64,000 nucleotides of DNA from Collinsella aerofaciens (lineage in GTDB: Bacteria > Actinomycetota > Coriobacteriia > Coriobacteriales > Coriobacteriaceae), in contig NZ_SPFY01000001.1 in the NCBI RefSeq assembly GCF_005844325.1, positions 1 through 64,000 of the forward strand. Reading direction: 5' to 3'. The stretch's first letter is position 1. Each line of letters begins with the position of its first letter. The notes beneath the pieces were generated by a model. It was given only the letters and a program-made list of their open reading frames with translations, was not told the origin of the DNA and did not search any database. This document shows positions 10,709 through 19,098 of this stretch, in pieces. The position numbers and the translations under genes were made by a program.

Positions 10709-11437
10709 ATGGCTACCAAGATTAATATCCGCACCCTGCTCGAGGCCGGCTGCCACTTCGGTCACCAGACCCGTCGCTGGAACCCCAAGATGAAGCCGTT
10801 CATCTTCGGTGAGCGCAACGGCATCTACATCCTCGACCTCAAGCAGACCATCCTCGACGCCGACCAGGCCTACACCTTCGTCAAGAACGTCGCCAAGGGT
10901 GGCAACGTGCTGTTCGTCGGCACCAAGAAGCAGGCTCAGGAGGCCGTCAAGAACGCTGCTGAGCGCGCCAACATGCCTTACATCAACCAGCGTTGGCTCG
11001 GCGGTATGCTGACCAACTTCGTCACCATCCGCTCCCGCATCAACCGCATGGAGGAGCTCGAGGCCATGGTCGAGGACGGCCGCATGGCTGTTCTGCCCAA
11101 GAAGGAGCAGGCTGTGCTCGGCAAGGAGCTCACCAAGCTCCAGACCAACCTCGGCGGCGCCCGCGACATGAAGGGTCTGCCCCAGGCTCTCTTCGTCATC
11201 GACACCAAGCGCGAGGAGAACGCCATCAAGGAGGCTCAGCGCCTGAACATCCCCGTCGTCGCTCTGATCGACACCAACTCCGATCCCGACGAGGTCGAGT
11301 ACGGCATCCCCTGCAACGATGACGCTATCTCCGCTGTCACCCTTATGTGCGAGCTCATGGCTGACGCCTGCCTCGCTGGCTCCGGCAAGGAGCAGGTCTC
11401 CGAGGCCGAGATGGCCGCTGAGCCCAAGGCCGAGTAA
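10709..11437 (+). CDS. rpsB: 30S ribosomal protein S2
   Basis: Small-subunit protein assembled late, contacting the 16S RNA near S1. The 242-residue sequence shows the family markers [44 protein letters not shown] and [14 protein letters not shown]. The start is ATG 10709 behind AGGAGGT. It has its own promoter and is followed 45 bp later by tsf, the widely conserved pairing, probably co-transcribed because no terminator separates them. Confidence 0.98.
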   Translation: MATKINIRTLLEAGCHFGHQTRRWNPKMKPFIFGERNGIYILDLKQTILDADQAYTFVKNVAKGGNVLFVGTKKQAQEAVKNAAERANMPYINQRWLGGMLTNFVTIRSRINRMEELEAMVEDGRMAVLPKKEQAVLGKELTKLQTNLGGARDMKGLPQALFVIDTKREENAIKEAQRLNIPVVALIDTNSDPDEVEYGIPCNDDAISAVTLMCELMADACLAGSGKEQVSEAEMAAEPKAE

Positions 11438-11482
11438 ATCAGTCTTAGTTAATTCTTTTTCATCTCTTTGAAAGGAACCACA

Positions 11483-12352
11483 ATGGCCCAGATTACCGCC
11501 GCTATGGTCAAGCAGCTCCGCGAGATGACCGACTCCCCGATGATGGAGTGCAAGAAGGCTCTCGTCGAGGCTGACGGCGACATGGACGCCGCTGTCGACG
11601 TTCTGCGTAAGAACGGCCTTGCCAAGGCTGCCAAGAAGGCTGGCCGTGAGACCAACGAGGGCGCTGTCGCCGCGTTCGTCTCCGAGGATGGCAAGACCGG
11701 CGCTCTGCTCGAGCTCTCCTGCGAGACCGACTTCGTTGGCTCTAACGCCAAGTTCACCGGCTTTGCTTCCAAGGTCGCTGAGGTTGTCGCTACCACCGAG
11801 CCTGCTGACGTCGACGCTCTGCTCGAGAAGCCGATGGGCGAGGAGACCGTTTCCTCCGAGCTCACCGAGATGATTCACATCATGGGCGAGAACATGAAGA
11901 TCTCCCGCTTCGCTGCCCGCAAGGCTGAGAACGGAGCGCTCGCTTCTTACATCCACATGGGTGGTAAGATCGGCGTCCTCGTCGAGTTCGCCTTCGAGAA
12001 GGCTGAGACCGCTCAGGCTGAATCCTTCAAGACCTTCGCTCACGACGTTGCCCTTCAGGTTGCCGCCGTCGCCCCGATCTGCGCTACCCGCGATCAGGTT
12101 CCGGCCGAGACCGTCGAGCACGAGAAGCAGATCTACATGGCTCAGGCTGCCGAGTCCGGTAAGCCCGAGGCTATCCAGGAGAAGATGGCTGTCGGCCGTC
12201 TGGAGAAGTTCTACAAGCAGTCCGTGCTCACCGAGCAGGAGTTCATCAAGGACAGCTCCCTCACCATCAAGAAGTACGCTGAGCAGGTCTCCAAGGAGCT
12301 CGGCGACACCATTACCGTCGTTGCCTTTGACCGTCTGGTCCGTGGCGAGTAA
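11483..12352 (+). CDS. tsf: Elongation factor Ts
   Basis: Nucleotide exchange factor that releases GDP from EF-Tu. The N-terminal UBA-like module and TDSPMMECKKAL are followed by GLAKAAKKAGRETNEG and the core LLELSCETDFV, all diagnostic. The start is ATG 11483, five bases after AAAGGAA; an in-frame TTG at 11468 lies before that site and is rejected. At 289 residues it has full bacterial length. It is the second gene of rpsB-tsf and ends at a strong terminator. Confidence 0.97.
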   Translation: MAQITAAMVKQLREMTDSPMMECKKALVEADGDMDAAVDVLRKNGLAKAAKKAGRETNEGAVAAFVSEDGKTGALLELSCETDFVGSNAKFTGFASKVAEVVATTEPADVDALLEKPMGEETVSSELTEMIHIMGENMKISRFAARKAENGALASYIHMGGKIGVLVEFAFEKAETAQAESFKTFAHDVALQVAAVAPICATRDQVPAETVEHEKQIYMAQAAESGKPEAIQEKMAVGRLEKFYKQSVLTEQEFIKDSSLTIKKYAEQVSKELGDTITVVAFDRLVRGE

Positions 12353-12375
12353 ATAAGCTCTTGTAGCTGGTAATG

Positions 12376-12410
12376 AGCAGGCTGTGGGTTTTACTCACAG
12401 CCTGCTTTTT
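12376..12410 (+). terminator. Intrinsic terminator of rpsB-tsf
   Basis: An 11-bp perfect stem, AGCAGGCTGTG/CACAGCCTGCT, followed by TTTTT. Confidence 0.93.
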
Positions 12411-12469
12411 CATGGCTCTTATCAGAGCCTTTGATATCATATTGAGAGTCTAATTAAAGGAGGATCGCT

Positions 12470-13192
12470 TTGTCCGACATCCGATATAAACGCGTGCTTC
12501 TTAAGCTTTCCGGCGAAGCACTGATGGGCGACGGCCAATATGGCATCGACCCCAAGGTTACCGACCATCTTGCCAAGCAGGTCAAGGAGCTGCTCGCCGT
12601 TGGCCATGAGGTCGGCGTCGTTGTCGGCGGCGGCAATATTTTCCGCGGCATGGCAGGCGCTGCCGGTGGCATGGAGCGTGCTCAGGCCGATTATATGGGC
12701 ATGCTCGCGACCGTTATGAACGCGCTCGCCCTGCAGGATGCCTTCGAGCACAACGATGTTCCCTGCCGCGTGATGAGCGCTATCCAGATGAACGAGATCT
12801 GCGAGCCCTATATTCGCCGTCGCGCCATCAACCACCTTTCCAAGGGCAACGTCGTTATCTTTGCCGCCGGTTCGGGCAATCCGTACTTTACGACCGACAC
12901 CGCCGCGGCTCTTCGTGCGTGCGAGATCGGCGCCGAGATTCTGATTAAAGCCACCAAGGTCGACGGCATCTATGACAAGGACCCCGTCAAGTGTGCCGAC
13001 GCCGTCCGCTTTGACAAGATCACCTATCACGAGGTTCTCGTCCGCGGTCTGCAGGTTATGGATTCCACGGCTACGGCACTGTGCCAGGATAACCGTATGC
13101 CGATTTTGGTCCTCAACATCGATGGCGAGGACACCGTCAAGCGCGCGCTTTCGGGTGAGCCCGTCGGCACGCTCGTCTATCAGGAGGATTAA
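12470..13192 (+). CDS. pyrH: UMP kinase
   Basis: Phosphorylates UMP to UDP in pyrimidine nucleotide synthesis; bacterial UMP kinases are GTP-activated hexamers of the amino-acid-kinase fold. Seen here: [10 protein letters not shown] (phosphate-binding Lys), [11 protein letters not shown], and [21 protein letters not shown] near the nucleotide site. The start is TTG 12470, with AAAGGAGGA upstream; there is no better ATG. It heads a run continuing into frr and uppS, with frr starting 3 bp after its stop, the common bacterial order pyrH-frr-uppS-cdsA-dxr. Confidence 0.96.
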   Translation: MSDIRYKRVLLKLSGEALMGDGQYGIDPKVTDHLAKQVKELLAVGHEVGVVVGGGNIFRGMAGAAGGMERAQADYMGMLATVMNALALQDAFEHNDVPCRVMSAIQMNEICEPYIRRRAINHLSKGNVVIFAAGSGNPYFTTDTAAALRACEIGAEILIKATKVDGIYDKDPVKCADAVRFDKITYHEVLVRGLQVMDSTATALCQDNRMPILVLNIDGEDTVKRALSGEPVGTLVYQED

Positions 13193-13194
13193 GC

Positions 13195-13731
13195 ATGGCA
13201 GAGAACATCACCGCCCATATGGACAAGTCGCTCGAGTCCCTCAAGCATAACTTCTCCAAGGTCCGTACCGGCCGCGCCAATGCCAACATTCTGTCCGACA
13301 TCACCGTCGATTATTACGGTGTTCCCACGCCGGTCACGCAGGTTGCCGCCGTCAAGACCCCCGAGGCCCACATGCTGCTCATCGAGCCGTGGGACAAGGC
13401 GCTCATCAATGCTATCGTCAAGGCCATCGGCGCTTCCGATCTGGGCATTACCCCCAACTCCGATGGCACCGTCGTTCGTCTGCCGTTCCCGGCTCCCACC
13501 GAGGAGCGTCGTCGCGAGCTCGTCAAGGAGTGCCGCGAGTACGCCGAGCAGGCCAAGGTGTCTATCCGTAACATCCGTCGCGACTTCAACAACAAGCTCG
13601 AGCGCGATGAGGAGCTCACCGAGGACGATGTCCGTCGCGAGCAGGCCAAGGTCCAGAAGCACACCGATGAGTATGTCGCCAAGGTCGAGGAGCTTCTGAA
13701 GGAAAAAGAAGCCGAGGTCATGGAGATCTAA
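13195..13731 (+). CDS. frr: Ribosome recycling factor
   Basis: With EF-G it splits post-termination ribosomes. The 178-residue product, a little under the usual 185, has the two-domain RRF pattern: KVRTGRANANIL at the start of the long helical domain, YGVPTPVTQVA in the small barrel domain, and VRLPFPAPTEERRRELVK. The start is ATG 13195, with AGGAGG overlapping the end of pyrH. The downstream uppS start lies two bases after its stop. Confidence 0.97.
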   Translation: MAENITAHMDKSLESLKHNFSKVRTGRANANILSDITVDYYGVPTPVTQVAAVKTPEAHMLLIEPWDKALINAIVKAIGASDLGITPNSDGTVVRLPFPAPTEERRRELVKECREYAEQAKVSIRNIRRDFNNKLERDEELTEDDVRREQAKVQKHTDEYVAKVEELLKEKEAEVMEI

Positions 13732-13732
13732 G

Positions 13733-14527
13733 GTGCAATACGACGAGCATAAACTGGTCGAGTACTTTGCCGACGCCCCCGCGGGCGTCGGTTTTTCCGA
13801 CCTTGACCTCAATAACATTCCGCACCATATCTCGTGCATCATGGACGGCAACGGTCGTTGGGCCACATCGCGCGGTCTTGCACGCACCGAGGGCCACAAG
13901 GCGGGTATCGTCTCCCTTCGCGAGATTATTACCGCCTGCGTGCGTCTGGGCGTCGACGTGCTTTCGGCCTATGCGTTTTCTACCGAAAACTGGAACCGCC
14001 CGCAGCATGAGGTCAACGTCTTGATGCACCTGTTTGCCAAGACGTTTATCGACGAGCTGCCGCTTCTGAAGCGCGAAAACGTGCGCGTTATCTTTTTGGG
14101 TGACATTTCCGCGCTGCCCAAGAAGACCCGCGACGTTTTTGAACGCGGTCTTGCCGAGTGCGCCAATCACACCGGCATGACGCTGGCGCTTGCCGTCAAC
14201 TACGGCGCGCGTGCCGAGATTACCCGCGCTGTCCGTCAGATCGCACTCGACGCTGCCGCCGGTAAGATCGATCCTGGCGCAATTGATGACGACATGGTGG
14301 CTTCCCACCTCTATACCGCCGGCCTACCCGATCCTGAGCTTGTGATTCGCACCTCTGGTGAGCTTCGCCTTTCGAACTACCTGCTGTGGCAGGTGGCTTA
14401 TTCAGAGTTCTACGTCACCGATACCTATTGGCCCGACTTTGATCGTTGGGGCCTTGTCGACGCCATTTTGGCCTATCAGGGCCGTGACCGTAGGTTTGGT
14501 GGACTGAGCAAGACCGAGGAGGCTTAA
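13733..14527 (+). CDS. uppS: Isoprenyl transferase (undecaprenyl diphosphate synthase)
   Basis: Cis-prenyltransferase that extends farnesyl diphosphate with IPP, normally to C55 undecaprenyl diphosphate, the lipid carrier for the cell wall. The catalytic Asp38 lies in IMDGNGRWA. FSTENWNRP and the C-terminal RTSGELRLSNYLLWQ are also diagnostic. The GTG start at 13733 follows the frr stop by one base, with GGAG inside frr. Chain length cannot be decided from sequence alone. Downstream cdsA, dxr and ispG link this operon to lipid precursors. Confidence 0.94.
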   Translation: MQYDEHKLVEYFADAPAGVGFSDLDLNNIPHHISCIMDGNGRWATSRGLARTEGHKAGIVSLREIITACVRLGVDVLSAYAFSTENWNRPQHEVNVLMHLFAKTFIDELPLLKRENVRVIFLGDISALPKKTRDVFERGLAECANHTGMTLALAVNYGARAEITRAVRQIALDAAAGKIDPGAIDDDMVASHLYTAGLPDPELVIRTSGELRLSNYLLWQVAYSEFYVTDTYWPDFDRWGLVDAILAYQGRDRRFGGLSKTEEA

Positions 14528-14529
14528 TC

Positions 14530-15429
14530 GTGTCTGATCGTCCCAAGGCATCTGCTCCCAAGACGCCTGCGCGCAAAGCTGCCACTGCGGGAGCGCCTGC
14601 AGCGAAGAGCGGCACCGGTTCGTGGCTGGCGGGCTTTATTACCCGTGCCGCTGCCGGTATCGTCTACGCCGTTGTCTTTATCCTGTGCTTGGTTTTGGGT
14701 ATTGTGCCCACGGCCATCTTTGTTTCTGTCATGAGCGGTCTGTGCTGCTATGAGTTTTTCCGTATGACGAGGCTCGATGGCAAGATGGCTAACGAGCGCA
14801 TGGGTATCGCTGCCGCCGTACTCTTTCCGCTGTCGGCGTTGGGCGATTCAATGTTGCTGAATGCCCTGCTTTTTGCCCTGATGCTCGCTGTGGGCATTTG
14901 GTATGTCTGGTCACCGCGTACCCGCATCTCTGATGTGGCCGTGACGCTCATGGGTCCCATCTACACTGGCTTTATGCTGTCGGCTATCGTGCTGCTGCGC
15001 GATGCCGTGCCCGGTTTTGCCGGCGCCCTGCTTTCGGTGGGCGTTTGTGCGTCCCTTTGGGTCTCCGATTCGTTTGCCTACATCGTGGGCAGCCGTATCG
15101 GTAAACACAAGATGGTTCCCAAGATTTCTCCCAAAAAGAGCTGGGAGGGGTTTGTCGGCGGCATCCTGGGCTCGGTTTTGATTTGGCTCATCCTGTGGGC
15201 GACGCATTTCTACAAGCTCAGCCTGCCCTATGCGCTGCTGTGCGGCGTGGTCGTGTCCATTTTGGGCGTTATCGGCGACCTTATCGAGTCTCGCATCAAG
15301 CGCGGTGTGGGCGTTAAGGATTCCGGTAACCTTATCCCGGGCCACGGCGGCATGCTCGATCGTAGCGATTCGCTTATCTTCGGCTGCATCACAGCGCAGC
15401 TGATGCTGATGATCGGAGGCGTGCTGTAA
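14530..15429 (+). CDS. cdsA: Phosphatidate cytidylyltransferase
   Basis: Membrane enzyme making CDP-diacylglycerol from phosphatidate and CTP, the branch point of phospholipid synthesis. A cytoplasmic Lys/Ala/Pro-rich N-terminus (about 1-35) is followed by multiple hydrophobic segments. The C-terminal signature is IESRIKRGVGVKDSGNLIPG followed by HGGMLDRSDSL. The 299-residue length is normal. The GTG start lies two bases after uppS, and the stop overlaps the dxr ATG by one base. Its product feeds PgsA, encoded at the other end of the window. Confidence 0.95.
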   Translation: MSDRPKASAPKTPARKAATAGAPAAKSGTGSWLAGFITRAAAGIVYAVVFILCLVLGIVPTAIFVSVMSGLCCYEFFRMTRLDGKMANERMGIAAAVLFPLSALGDSMLLNALLFALMLAVGIWYVWSPRTRISDVAVTLMGPIYTGFMLSAIVLLRDAVPGFAGALLSVGVCASLWVSDSFAYIVGSRIGKHKMVPKISPKKSWEGFVGGILGSVLIWLILWATHFYKLSLPYALLCGVVVSILGVIGDLIESRIKRGVGVKDSGNLIPGHGGMLDRSDSLIFGCITAQLMLMIGGVL

Positions 15430-16616
15430 TGTCATTCCAGACGACGTATGGCTCCGATGGACGTCTCCGTGTTGCCATCCTGGGCTGTACGGGCTCTATC
15501 GGCACTCAGGCGCTCGATGTGTGCCGTCAGCATGCCGATCGCCTGCAGGTGACGGCGCTATCCGTTAACTCCAGTACCTCCGAGCTCGTTGCCGCTGCCC
15601 GCGAGTTCTCGGTTCCGGCGGTTGCCGTGGCCGATGTCGCTCATGGCGATGACGCCGTGCTGCAGGAGTTGCCCGAGGGAACGAAGCTCGGCGTTGGCGC
15701 GCAGGCGGTTTGCGAGCTCGCGCGTCGCGACGATGTCGACTGCGTGCTCGTCGCTATTGTGGGTGCCGCCGGTCTCGAGGCGAGCCATGCGGCCTTGACC
15801 TCGAATAAGCGTCTTGCCCTTGCCAACAAGGAGTCCCTCGTCGTCGGTGGCGACTTGCTTATGCCGTTGGCGCAACCGGGCCAGCTTATTCCAGTCGACT
15901 CTGAGCACTCCGCCATCTACCAGTGCTATCTGGGGGAGAGCCCGCGCGAGGCTCATTGTATTTGGCTCACCTGCTCGGGCGGTCCGTTCTTTGGCCGCAC
16001 GCGCGACGAGCTAGATCGCGTGACGCGTGCCGATGCCCTCGCACATCCCACGTGGGCCATGGGTGCTAAGATCACCATCGACTCCGCCACCCTCATGAAT
16101 AAGGGCTTGGAGCGCATTGAGGCCATGCATCTGTTTAACTGCGACCTCGATTTCATTAACGTGGTCGTGCAGCGTCAGTCCAAGATTCACTCTATGGTCG
16201 AGTTTGCCGACGGCTCCGTGATGGCGCATCTCGGTGCTTCCGACATGCGTATTCCCATCCAGTTCGCGTTCTCGTATCCCGAGCGTTGGGATACCCCGGC
16301 GCCTCGTATCGATTTCCGCGAGCTGGGGCAGCTCACGTTTGATGCTGCCGACATGAATACCTTCCGCTGCCTGGCGCTGGCCGAGCGTGCCGGCAAGACG
16401 GGCGGCACCATGCCGTGCGTGCTTAATGCGGCCAACGAGGTCGCTGTCGATGCGTTCTTACACGACGGCTGTAGCTTTACCGATATCGACCGCGTTGTGG
16501 AATCCTGCATGGATGCGCATGACACACAGGCGGTTACCTCGTTTGAGCAGCTTCGCGACATCGATGCCTGGGCGCGCGAAAAGGCCGCTCTGGTGCTCGC
16601 CGCAACCCATTCCTAA
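15429..16616 (+). CDS. dxr: 1-deoxy-D-xylulose 5-phosphate reductoisomerase
   Basis: Converts DXP to 2-C-methyl-D-erythritol 4-phosphate with NADPH, the first committed step of the MEP isoprenoid pathway. The NADPH-binding GCTGSIG is at residues 19-25. ALANKESLVVGG, PVDSEHSAIYQCL-like (here ending in YL) and the metal/substrate segment SATLMNKGLERIEAMHLF are family hallmarks. The 395 residues match the usual length. It is coupled to cdsA by a one-base overlap. ispG lies two genes downstream, so two MEP steps are transcribed together. Confidence 0.96.
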   Translation: MSFQTTYGSDGRLRVAILGCTGSIGTQALDVCRQHADRLQVTALSVNSSTSELVAAAREFSVPAVAVADVAHGDDAVLQELPEGTKLGVGAQAVCELARRDDVDCVLVAIVGAAGLEASHAALTSNKRLALANKESLVVGGDLLMPLAQPGQLIPVDSEHSAIYQCYLGESPREAHCIWLTCSGGPFFGRTRDELDRVTRADALAHPTWAMGAKITIDSATLMNKGLERIEAMHLFNCDLDFINVVVQRQSKIHSMVEFADGSVMAHLGASDMRIPIQFAFSYPERWDTPAPRIDFRELGQLTFDAADMNTFRCLALAERAGKTGGTMPCVLNAANEVAVDAFLHDGCSFTDIDRVVESCMDAHDTQAVTSFEQLRDIDAWAREKAALVLAATHS

Positions 16617-16640
16617 CCATAAGGATTTCTTTTTCGATTT

Positions 16641-18002
16641 ATGGATACTGTTCTGAGCGTTCTCTCATCGGTCTTTTGGGGCCTTCTGATGCTTTCCGTC
16701 CTCGTGTTTTTGCACGAGGGCGGCCACTTTTTGGCGGCGCGTGCCTGCGGCGTCCGTGTGACCGAGTTCTATTTGGGCCTGCCGTGCCGTTTTGACATCC
16801 ATCACACGTCGCGTCGCATCGGAACCAAGTTTGGCGTGACGCCGCTGCTGCTGGGCGGCTATGCTGCCATCTGCGGCATGGATCCCACGGACGTCTCGTG
16901 TGCCGATTGCGTGCTTGCGGCAATCTATCGTCACGGTCGCGTGACCGTGGCCGACCTTGCCGCCGAGCTCGAACTGCCCGAGGAGGACGTACTCGAGGCC
17001 TGTGCCTTGCTGCTGGGGTGGGGTTCCATCGCTCCCTGGTACGAGGAGGGGGAGAAACCCTCGCCGAGTTATTACCCCACCAAGTACCAGACGCTGCCGC
17101 GCGATGCTGCAGGATATACCACCTTTGACGGTCGCAAGTTCGATCGAGAGCATGCGACTGCCGAGGGCGATGTATGGGAACTGCCGTGCGGCGAGGCTGA
17201 ATTCCTCGCACGCGAGCGCTCGCACACCTATTTGGGCCAAGGCTTTCTCAAGCGAGCCTTTATGTTGCTCGCGGGCATTGTCGTCAATATCCTGACGGGC
17301 TTTTTGCTCCTTATGAGCATCTATTCCATCGCAGGTGTCGCGGTGCCGTTGGATACCAATGTGATCGGTCAGGTTGACGAAGGCTCGATTGCCGCCGCGG
17401 CGGGAATCGAGGGCGGTGACGCGATCCTTTCGGTCGACGGAGTATCGTGCTCTACCTGGATAGACGTTTACGACGCCATCGGCAAGGCTGCCGGTAAGGA
17501 CGATATCGCCATCGAGTACGAGCGTGATGGCAAGCAGCATTCGACCACGGTTGCACTCAAAGAGGACGAGCGCCTAGGTGTGTACGCCTCTACGCAGGTG
17601 GTCCGTTTGGACCCCATCACGTCGGCTCGCCTGTCGTTCTCCTATGTCGTGCAGACAGCGGAGGGCGTGATGCGCCTGCTCCAGCCGCAGCACACGATGG
17701 AGATTCTCGACCAGTCCTCTTCGATCGTGGGTATTAGCGTTATGTCCTCACAGGCTGCTGCTGCCGGTCCTGCCACGTTCCTCTCGTTTGCCGCCCTCAT
17801 TTCGTTCTCGCTTGGCTTTATGAACCTGCTGCCCATCCCACCGCTCGATGGCGGCAAGCTGGTCATCGAGATCATTCAAAAGATTGCGGGCCGCGAGCTT
17901 CCGCTCAAGGTCCAGACGATTGTGAGCTATGTGGGCATCGCGCTCTTTGCGCTGTTGTTTGTCTATATGCTTCGTTCCGACGTCCTTCGATTTATTTTGT
18001 AG
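16641..18002 (+). CDS. rseP: Site-2 metalloprotease RseP with inserted winged-helix-like segment
   Basis: Intramembrane zinc protease that clips anti-sigma factors and signal-peptide remnants. HEGGH (residues 25-29) lies in the first membrane segment, a PDZ domain follows (about 245-320), and NLLPIPPLDGG marks the last catalytic region. Unusually, between the first membrane segment and the one at about 210-235 there are ~120 extra residues. Within them VLAAIYRHGRVTVADLAAEL and the following helix (about 88-132) resemble a winged-helix fold. Many relatives have only a short loop here. It sits between dxr and ispG, a conserved bacterial arrangement. Confidence 0.9.
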   Translation: MDTVLSVLSSVFWGLLMLSVLVFLHEGGHFLAARACGVRVTEFYLGLPCRFDIHHTSRRIGTKFGVTPLLLGGYAAICGMDPTDVSCADCVLAAIYRHGRVTVADLAAELELPEEDVLEACALLLGWGSIAPWYEEGEKPSPSYYPTKYQTLPRDAAGYTTFDGRKFDREHATAEGDVWELPCGEAEFLARERSHTYLGQGFLKRAFMLLAGIVVNILTGFLLLMSIYSIAGVAVPLDTNVIGQVDEGSIAAAAGIEGGDAILSVDGVSCSTWIDVYDAIGKAAGKDDIAIEYERDGKQHSTTVALKEDERLGVYASTQVVRLDPITSARLSFSYVVQTAEGVMRLLQPQHTMEILDQSSSIVGISVMSSQAAAAGPATFLSFAALISFSLGFMNLLPIPPLDGGKLVIEIIQKIAGRELPLKVQTIVSYVGIALFALLFVYMLRSDVLRFIL

Positions 18003-18015
18003 GGGAGTGTTTGGA

Positions 18016-19098
18016 TTGTCTTTATCCCATCCTTTGCCTCGCGAGCTGACGCGCCCCGTGCATGTGGGCGGCGTGCAGATCGGTGGCGGCGCGCCGGTGG
18101 TGGTCCAATCCATGACCTGCACCGATACCGCTGATGCCCAGGCAACGCTTGCGCAAGTGCGCGCGTTGGCGCAGGCTGGCTGCGATATCGTGCGCGTGAG
18201 CGTGCCCACCGAGGCCGCGCTTGAGGGTTTCCGCACCATCTGTGCCGAGTCTCCGGTGCCGATTGTCGCCGACATCCACTTTAACCATAAGCTCGCCATT
18301 GGTGCCGTCGAGGCCGGTGCTGCCAAGCTGCGCATCAACCCCGGCAATATCGGCGATTGGGCCAAGGTTGACGCGGTGATCGATGCTGCGGGTGCCGCGG
18401 GCTGCGCAATTCGTATCGGCGTCAATGCCGGTTCGCTTGAGCAGGATATCGCCGAGCGCGAAGACCTCACGCAGCCCGAAAAGCTCGTGATGTCGAGCGA
18501 GCGTTTCGTCAAGCATTTTGAAGACCGCGGCTTTACGAACATTGTGCTTTCAGCCAAGGCCCACAGCGTGCAAACGACGCTCGATGCCTATCGAGCCCTG
18601 TCGCGTGAGATTCCCCACGTTCCGCTTCACCTGGGCGTAACCGAGGCAGGTACCAAGCTGCAGGGCACCATCAAGAGCTCGGTGGGCCTTGGTATCCTGC
18701 TGTCTGAGGGTATCGGTGACACCATGCGCGTCTCGCTCACGGCCGATCCGGTCGAGGAGCCGCCGGTCGCCTGGGGCATTTTGCAGTCTCTGGGCCTGCG
18801 TCGCCGTGGACCCGAGATTGTCTCGTGCCCCACGTGCGCCCGCTGCCAGGTTAACCTGATTGCAATCGCCGAGGAAGTAACCGAGCGGCTTAAGAACTAT
18901 GCCGCGCCGCTTTCGATTGCCGTCATGGGGTGTGCCGTTAATGGCCCCGGTGAGGCTTCTGATGCCGACCTGGGCGTTGCTTGCGGACGTGGTCAGGCTC
19001 TGCTCTTTTCGCATGGCCAGATCATTGGTAAAGTAGCTGAGGACCAAATTGTCGACGCGCTTATGGCCGAGGTCGACAAGCTTATTGAGGAGAAATAA
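18016..19098 (+). CDS. ispG: 4-hydroxy-3-methylbut-2-en-1-yl diphosphate synthase (IspG/GcpE)
   Basis: Fe-S enzyme of the MEP pathway converting ME-cPP to HMBPP. The N-terminal TIM barrel begins GGVQIGGGAPVVVQSMTCTD. The C-terminal domain carries the 4Fe-4S ligands in SCPTCARCQVNL and in VMGCAVNGPGEA. I use TTG 18016, nine bases after the GGGGAG at the rseP stop. GTG 18007 is possible but overlaps that site. The longer frame reaching back into rseP is not real. The 360-residue length is normal. It is followed with no gap by proS. Confidence 0.94.
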   Translation: MSLSHPLPRELTRPVHVGGVQIGGGAPVVVQSMTCTDTADAQATLAQVRALAQAGCDIVRVSVPTEAALEGFRTICAESPVPIVADIHFNHKLAIGAVEAGAAKLRINPGNIGDWAKVDAVIDAAGAAGCAIRIGVNAGSLEQDIAEREDLTQPEKLVMSSERFVKHFEDRGFTNIVLSAKAHSVQTTLDAYRALSREIPHVPLHLGVTEAGTKLQGTIKSSVGLGILLSEGIGDTMRVSLTADPVEEPPVAWGILQSLGLRRRGPEIVSCPTCARCQVNLIAIAEEVTERLKNYAAPLSIAVMGCAVNGPGEASDADLGVACGRGQALLFSHGQIIGKVAEDQIVDALMAEVDKLIEEK

